Source: Cellulomonas chengniuliangii
Lineage (GTDB): Bacteria > Actinomycetota > Actinomycetes > Actinomycetales > Cellulomonadaceae
Assembly: GCF_024508335.1 (NCBI RefSeq)
Contig: NZ_CP101988.1
Coordinates: 1,736,001 to 1,800,000, forward strand
DNA length: 64,000 bases
Direction: 5' to 3'
Part shown: positions 60,318 to 64,000 of the stretch, in pieces
How the letters are laid out: every line of letters starts with the position of its first letter
Numbering within the stretch: position 1 is the stretch's first letter
Translations under genes and position numbers: made by a program
The notes under the pieces: generated by a model
What the model was told of the DNA's origin: nothing
The model's input: the letters and a program-made list of their open reading frames with translations, nothing else
The model's database searches: none

Positions 60318-60387
60318 CACCCCAGCATCAGGGGGCGCGGGCCAGCGCGCCAATGGGCGTGAGCCGCATCGGCGCGCTGGCGTCCGA

Positions 60388-63300
60388 TCAGGAGATGACC
60401 ATCACCAGGTCGCCGCCCTCGAGCTGCTGCACCGCGCCGATCGCGAGGCGCTGCACCTTCCCGGCGACGGGCGTGGTGATGGCGGCCTCCATCTTCATGG
60501 CCTCCACTGTCGCCACCGTCTGCCCGGCCTCGACCGACTGGCCCTCCTGGACCACCGGCGTCACGGCCCCGGCGAACGGGGCGGCGATCTGGCCGGGGTT
60601 CCCGGGGTCGGCCTTCTCGGCCGCGGCCACGTCCACCTCGACGGTCCTGTCGCGGACCTGGATCGGGCGGATCTGCCCGTTGAGCGTGAACATGACGGTC
60701 CGCATGCCGCGCACGTCAGGCTCGCCGACGGCCTCGAGGCCCACCAGCAGGCGCACGCCCTTGCCGAGCTCGATGTCCACCTCGTCGCCGTTGGTCATGC
60801 CGTACAGGTAGCGCGTCGTGTCGAGCACGCTGACGTCCCCGTAGGAGCCGCGAAACGCCTGGAACTCCTTGGTGGGGCCGGAGAACAGCAGGTGGTTCAA
60901 CCGGTCGCGACGCGTCGCGGAGTCCGCTGCCAGGTCCTGGCGGTCCTGGTCGGAGAGCGGCGTGACCGAGGCGCGCACGGTGCGACCAGCGAGGGCCTTG
61001 GAGCGGAACGGCTCCGGCCAGCCGCCGGGCGGGTCGCCCAGCTCGCCGGACAGGAAGCCGACCACCGAGTCCGGGATGTCGTAGGACTGCGGGTTCTCCG
61101 CGAAGTCGGCGGGATCCGCGTGCCGGGCCACCAGGTGCAGCGCGAGGTCGCCGACCACCTTGGAGGACGGGGTGACCTTCACCAGGCGGCCGAGGATGCG
61201 GTCCGCCGCGGCGTACGTCTCCTCGATCTGCTCGAACCGGCCGCCGAGGCCCAGCGCGATGGCCTGCTGGCGCAGGTTCGACAGCTGGCCGCCGGGGATC
61301 TCGTGGTCGTAGACCCGCCCTGTGGGGCCGGGCAGGCCGGACTCGAACGGGCGGTAGAGCCGGCGGACGGCCTCCCAGTACGGCTCGAGGTCGCAGACCG
61401 CGCGCAGGTCCAGCCCGGTGTCGCGCGGCGTGTGCTCGAGCCCCGCGACGAGCGCCGACATCGACGGCTGGCTGGTGGTGCCGGCCATCGCCGCGCTGGC
61501 GGCGTCGACCGCGTCGACGCCTGCCTCGACGGCCGCCATCAGCGTGGCCAGCTGGCCGCCGGTGGTGTCGTGCGTGTGCAGGTGCACGGGCAGGTCGAAC
61601 CGCTCACGCAGCGCGGTGACGAGCTTGGTCGCCGCAGCGGGACGCAGCAGCCCGGCCATGTCCTTGATGGCGAGCACGTGCGCGCCGGCCTCGACGATCC
61701 GGTCGGCGAGCCGCAGGTAGTAGTCGAGCGTGTACAGGTCCTCGGCCGGGCTCAGCAGGTTCCCCGTGTAGCAGAGGGCGACCTCGGCGATCGGGGTGCC
61801 CGCCTCGCGGACGGCGTCGATCGCCGGGCGCATCTGCTCGACGTCGTTGAGCGCGTCGAAGATCCGGAAGATGTCGATGCCGGTGGCCGTGGCCTCGCGG
61901 ACGAACGCCGCGGTGACCTCGGTGGGGTACGGCGTGTAGCCGACCGTGTTGCGGCCGCGAAGCAGCATCTGCAGGGCGAGGTTGGGCATGGCCTCCCGCA
62001 GGGACGCCAGACGCTCCCACGGGTCCTCGCCGAGGAAGCGCAGCGCGACGTCGTACGTGGCGCCTCCCCAGGCCTCAACCGAGAGCAGTTGCGGCAGCAC
62101 GCGTGCCTCGGTGGCGCTCACCGCGAGCAGGTCGTGCGTGCGGACCCGGGTGGCGAGCAGCGACTGGTGGGCGTCGCGGAAGGTGGTGTCTGTCACCGCG
62201 ACGGCCGTCTGCTCGCGCAGCGACCTCGCGAAGCCCTCGGGTCCCAGCTCCAGGAGCCGCTGCCGGCTCCCCGCCGGGGCCGGGCTCGCGAGGTCGACGG
62301 TCGGCAGTTTGAGGCGCGGGTCGACGGCGTCGCTCGGACGGGCGCCGTGCGGCCGGTTGACCGTGACGTCACCCAGGTAGGACAGCAGCCGGGTGCCGCG
62401 GTCCGCGCTCTCGCGCGCGGCGAGCAGCTCAGGACGCTCGTCGATGAAGGAGGTCGAGATCCGCCCGGCGGCGAACTCCGGGTCGGCGAGGACGGCCTGC
62501 AGGAACGGGATGTTGGTCCGGATCCCGCGGATCCGGAACTCGGCGAGGGCGCGACGGGCTCGGCGCACCGCCGTCGGGTAGTCACGGCCACGGCACGTGA
62601 GCTTGACCAGCATCGAGTCGAAGTGGCCGGAGATCTCCGAGCCCGCCGACGCCGTCGCGCCGTCGAGCCGCACCCCGGCGCCGCCCGGCGAGCGGTACGC
62701 GACGATCCGGCCGGTGTCGGGACGGAAGCCGTTGGACGGGTCCTCGGTGGTGATGCGGGTCTGCAGCGCCGAGCCGTTGATGCGGATCGAGTCCTGGTCG
62801 ATGCCGAGGTCCGCCAGCGTCTCCCCCGCGGCGATGCGCATCTGCGACGAGACGAGGTCGATGTCGGTGACCTCCTCGGTCACGGTGTGCTCGACCTGGA
62901 TGCGGGGGTTCATCTCGATGAACACGTGCTGGCCCGCGCGCTCGCCGACGGTGTCGAGGAGGAACTCGACGGTGCCGGCATTCTGGTAGCCGATGCTCCG
63001 GGCGAACTTCACCGCGTCGCGGCACAGCGCGTCACGGGTCTCGGGGTCGAGGTCCGGCGCCGGCGCGATCTCGACGACCTTCTGGTGGCGACGCTGCAGC
63101 GAGCAGTCGCGCTCGTAGAGGTGCACCACGTTGCCGGCGCCGTCGGCGAGGATCTGCACCTCGATGTGGCGCGGGCGCAGCACGGCGCGCTCCAGGAACA
63201 CCGTGGGGTCGCCGAACGCGGCGTCCGCCTCGCGCATCGCCGCGGACAGCGCCTCTGGGAGCTCGGCCGGCGTGGCGACCCGGCGCATGCCGCGCCCACC

Positions 63301-63789
63301 GCCACCGGCGACGGCCTTGACGAAGATCGGGAATCCGACCTCCTCGGCGGCGGCGATCAGCTCGTCGACGTCAGAGGACGGCGCGGAGGACGGCAGCACG
63401 GGCAGGCCGGCGTCGCGGGCAGCCTTCAGCGCGCGCACCTTGTTGCCGGCGAGCTCCAGGACCTCCGGCGGCGGGCCGATGAAGGTCAGCCCGGCGGCGA
63501 TGGCCGCGCGGGCGAACTCGGGGTTCTCCGAGAGGAAGCCGTAGCCCGGGTAGATGGCGTCCGCGCCGGAGTCGGCGGCGACGCGGATGATCTCGTCGAT
63601 GTCCAGGTAGGCACGGACCGGATGACCAGCGGTCCCGATCGGGTACGCCTCGTCCGCCTTCAACCGGTGCTCGGAGTTCCGGTCCTCTTGGGGGAAGACC
63701 GCTACTGTCCGCGCGCCCAGCTCATAGGCGGCGCGGAATGCGCGCACTGCGATCTCAGCGCGGTTCGCGACGAGCACCTTAGAGAACAC
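60388..63789 (-). CDS. pyc: Pyruvate carboxylase
   Basis: This biotin enzyme carboxylates pyruvate to oxaloacetate and refills the TCA cycle. The 1133-residue single chain holds the biotin carboxylase domain (MFSKVLVANRAEIAVRAFRA; KAVAGGGGRGMRRV; HVFIEMNPRIQVEHTVTEEV; to about residue 450). The carboxyltransferase barrel follows (VTDTTFRDAHQSLLATRVR; LHTHDTTGGQLATL; metal His pair; about 530-1000). The biotinyl domain has VEAMKMEA near the C-terminus. The length matches the family. A TACGGT box (minus strand, 63824-63819) and a GGATGGGG sequence precede the ATG. It is divergent from the ParA-like gene. Confidence 0.97.
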   Translation of the reverse strand: MFSKVLVANRAEIAVRAFRAAYELGARTVAVFPQEDRNSEHRLKADEAYPIGTAGHPVRAYLDIDEIIRVAADSGADAIYPGYGFLSENPEFARAAIAAGLTFIGPPPEVLELAGNKVRALKAARDAGLPVLPSSAPSSDVDELIAAAEEVGFPIFVKAVAGGGGRGMRRVATPAELPEALSAAMREADAAFGDPTVFLERAVLRPRHIEVQILADGAGNVVHLYERDCSLQRRHQKVVEIAPAPDLDPETRDALCRDAVKFARSIGYQNAGTVEFLLDTVGERAGQHVFIEMNPRIQVEHTVTEEVTDIDLVSSQMRIAAGETLADLGIDQDSIRINGSALQTRITTEDPSNGFRPDTGRIVAYRSPGGAGVRLDGATASAGSEISGHFDSMLVKLTCRGRDYPTAVRRARRALAEFRIRGIRTNIPFLQAVLADPEFAAGRISTSFIDERPELLAARESADRGTRLLSYLGDVTVNRPHGARPSDAVDPRLKLPTVDLASPAPAGSRQRLLELGPEGFARSLREQTAVAVTDTTFRDAHQSLLATRVRTHDLLAVSATEARVLPQLLSVEAWGGATYDVALRFLGEDPWERLASLREAMPNLALQMLLRGRNTVGYTPYPTEVTAAFVREATATGIDIFRIFDALNDVEQMRPAIDAVREAGTPIAEVALCYTGNLLSPAEDLYTLDYYLRLADRIVEAGAHVLAIKDMAGLLRPAAATKLVTALRERFDLPVHLHTHDTTGGQLATLMAAVEAGVDAVDAASAAMAGTTSQPSMSALVAGLEHTPRDTGLDLRAVCDLEPYWEAVRRLYRPFESGLPGPTGRVYDHEIPGGQLSNLRQQAIALGLGGRFEQIEETYAAADRILGRLVKVTPSSKVVGDLALHLVARHADPADFAENPQSYDIPDSVVGFLSGELGDPPGGWPEPFRSKALAGRTVRASVTPLSDQDRQDLAADSATRRDRLNHLLFSGPTKEFQAFRGSYGDVSVLDTTRYLYGMTNGDEVDIELGKGVRLLVGLEAVGEPDVRGMRTVMFTLNGQIRPIQVRDRTVEVDVAAAEKADPGNPGQIAAPFAGAVTPVVQEGQSVEAGQTVATVEAMKMEAAITTPVAGKVQRLAIGAVQQLEGGDLVMVIS

Positions 63790-63818
63790 GACTCACCCCA
63801 TCCGTTTGGTTCGGGAGC

Positions 63819-63824
63819 ACCGTA
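63819..63824 (-). promoter_or_regulatory. Candidate -10 box for pyc
   Basis: On the minus strand this reads TACGGT, about 30 bases before the pyc ATG, leaving room for a short leader with the purine-rich GGATGGGGTGAG. Confidence 0.35.
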
Positions 63825-63945
63825 GCGGCTGCCCTCCGCACGGGCCGTCGGCAACCGCATGCCGAAACAGCGCCCCGCCCGCTCCCCCGGCAGATCTTGC
63901 CATGTCGGCTTTCGTTCGCGTTTTCGTGCTCAGCCGACGCCCCGC

Positions 63946-63958
63946 TACCGTGAGCCCG
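63946..63958 (+). promoter_or_regulatory. Leaderless -10 box for the ParA-like gene
   Basis: TACCGT at 63946-63951 is six bases before the GTG at 63958, the same spacing as at the other leaderless starts in this window. Confidence 0.45.
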
Positions 63959-64000
63959 TGCTGGTCTTGGGTGTGTGCAGTCTCAAAGGTGGAGTAGGCA
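63958..64000 (+). CDS. ParA-like ATPase (5' end only)
   Basis: Only 14 codons are visible, reading (M)LVLGVCSLKGGVG. This is the first beta strand and the start of the deviant Walker A box KGGVGK(T) of ParA/Soj/MinD-type ATPases, which act in chromosome, plasmid or cell-division positioning. The GTG is used because a -10 box lies six bases upstream. The rest lies beyond the window, so subfamily cannot be judged. Confidence 0.7.
   Translation, partial: MLVLGVCSLKGGVG

Overview
This window is very GC-rich, gene-dense chromosomal DNA from a high-GC Gram-positive (actinobacterial) genome. Actinobacterial hallmarks are the integration host factor mihF, RbpA, the PafB/PafC regulators, a helicase-less PriA, split lnt/polyprenol-phosphate mannosyltransferase genes, and many start codons placed 6-8 nt behind a TANNNT -10 box (leaderless transcripts). 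A secreted GH10 xylanase with a C-terminal CBM2-type module and a Thr/Pro linker suggests a cellulolytic member of the Micrococcales such as Cellulomonas or a relative. That genus call is inference.

Layout. 1-9768: housekeeping run mihF-gmk-rpoZ-coaBC-metK-priA-HAD-fmt-rsmB-rpe (nucleotide, CoA, SAM and translation-initiation functions). 10075-15592: an FMN riboswitch controlling ribD-ribE-ribBA-ribH, followed by hisE, hisG and a PH-domain membrane protein. 15610-25944: DUF3866, pafB-pafC, a small membrane protein, tatA-tatC, a lipid-kinase-like gene, a HelY-type helicase and an amidohydrolase.

26047-44745 is the accessory highlight. It holds a type I 3-dehydroquinate dehydratase, a YdiB-type quinate/shikimate dehydrogenase, two paralogous TetR regulators, an Fe-S/FMN/FAD 2,4-dienoyl-CoA reductase-like enzyme, EtfA/EtfB (FixB/FixA), an acyl-CoA ligase, FixX, FixC, two acyl-CoA dehydrogenases, a class III CoA-transferase, two YdiM/YdiN-like MFS carriers and a shikimate kinase. 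The content mirrors the Escherichia coli ydiB-aroD/ydiOQRST-fadK region but adds enzymes and is differently arranged. I propose a CoA-thioester route for quinate/shikimate in which flavoprotein dehydrogenases exchange electrons with the quinone pool. An 11-bp element close to CTGGTTCGTAC recurs in five intergenic regions of this cluster and is a plausible TetR operator.

45197-53694: lnt-dpm, rbpA, a hypothetical protein, an ABC exporter with an unusual insert, a PrmC-related methyltransferase, a glutamate-cysteine-ligase-like enzyme and a UPF0303 protein. 53863-57744: a UvrA-like double ABC ATPase convergent with the xylanase gene, whose upstream region carries CGAAACTATC-type repeats. 57840-58788 has no convincing gene. 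58789-63789: a GNAT acetyltransferase, a small acidic protein, a metallo-beta-lactamase-fold protein and pyruvate carboxylase. The window ends in the first codons of a ParA-like ATPase. I saw no tRNA or rRNA genes, CRISPR arrays or insertion sequences.
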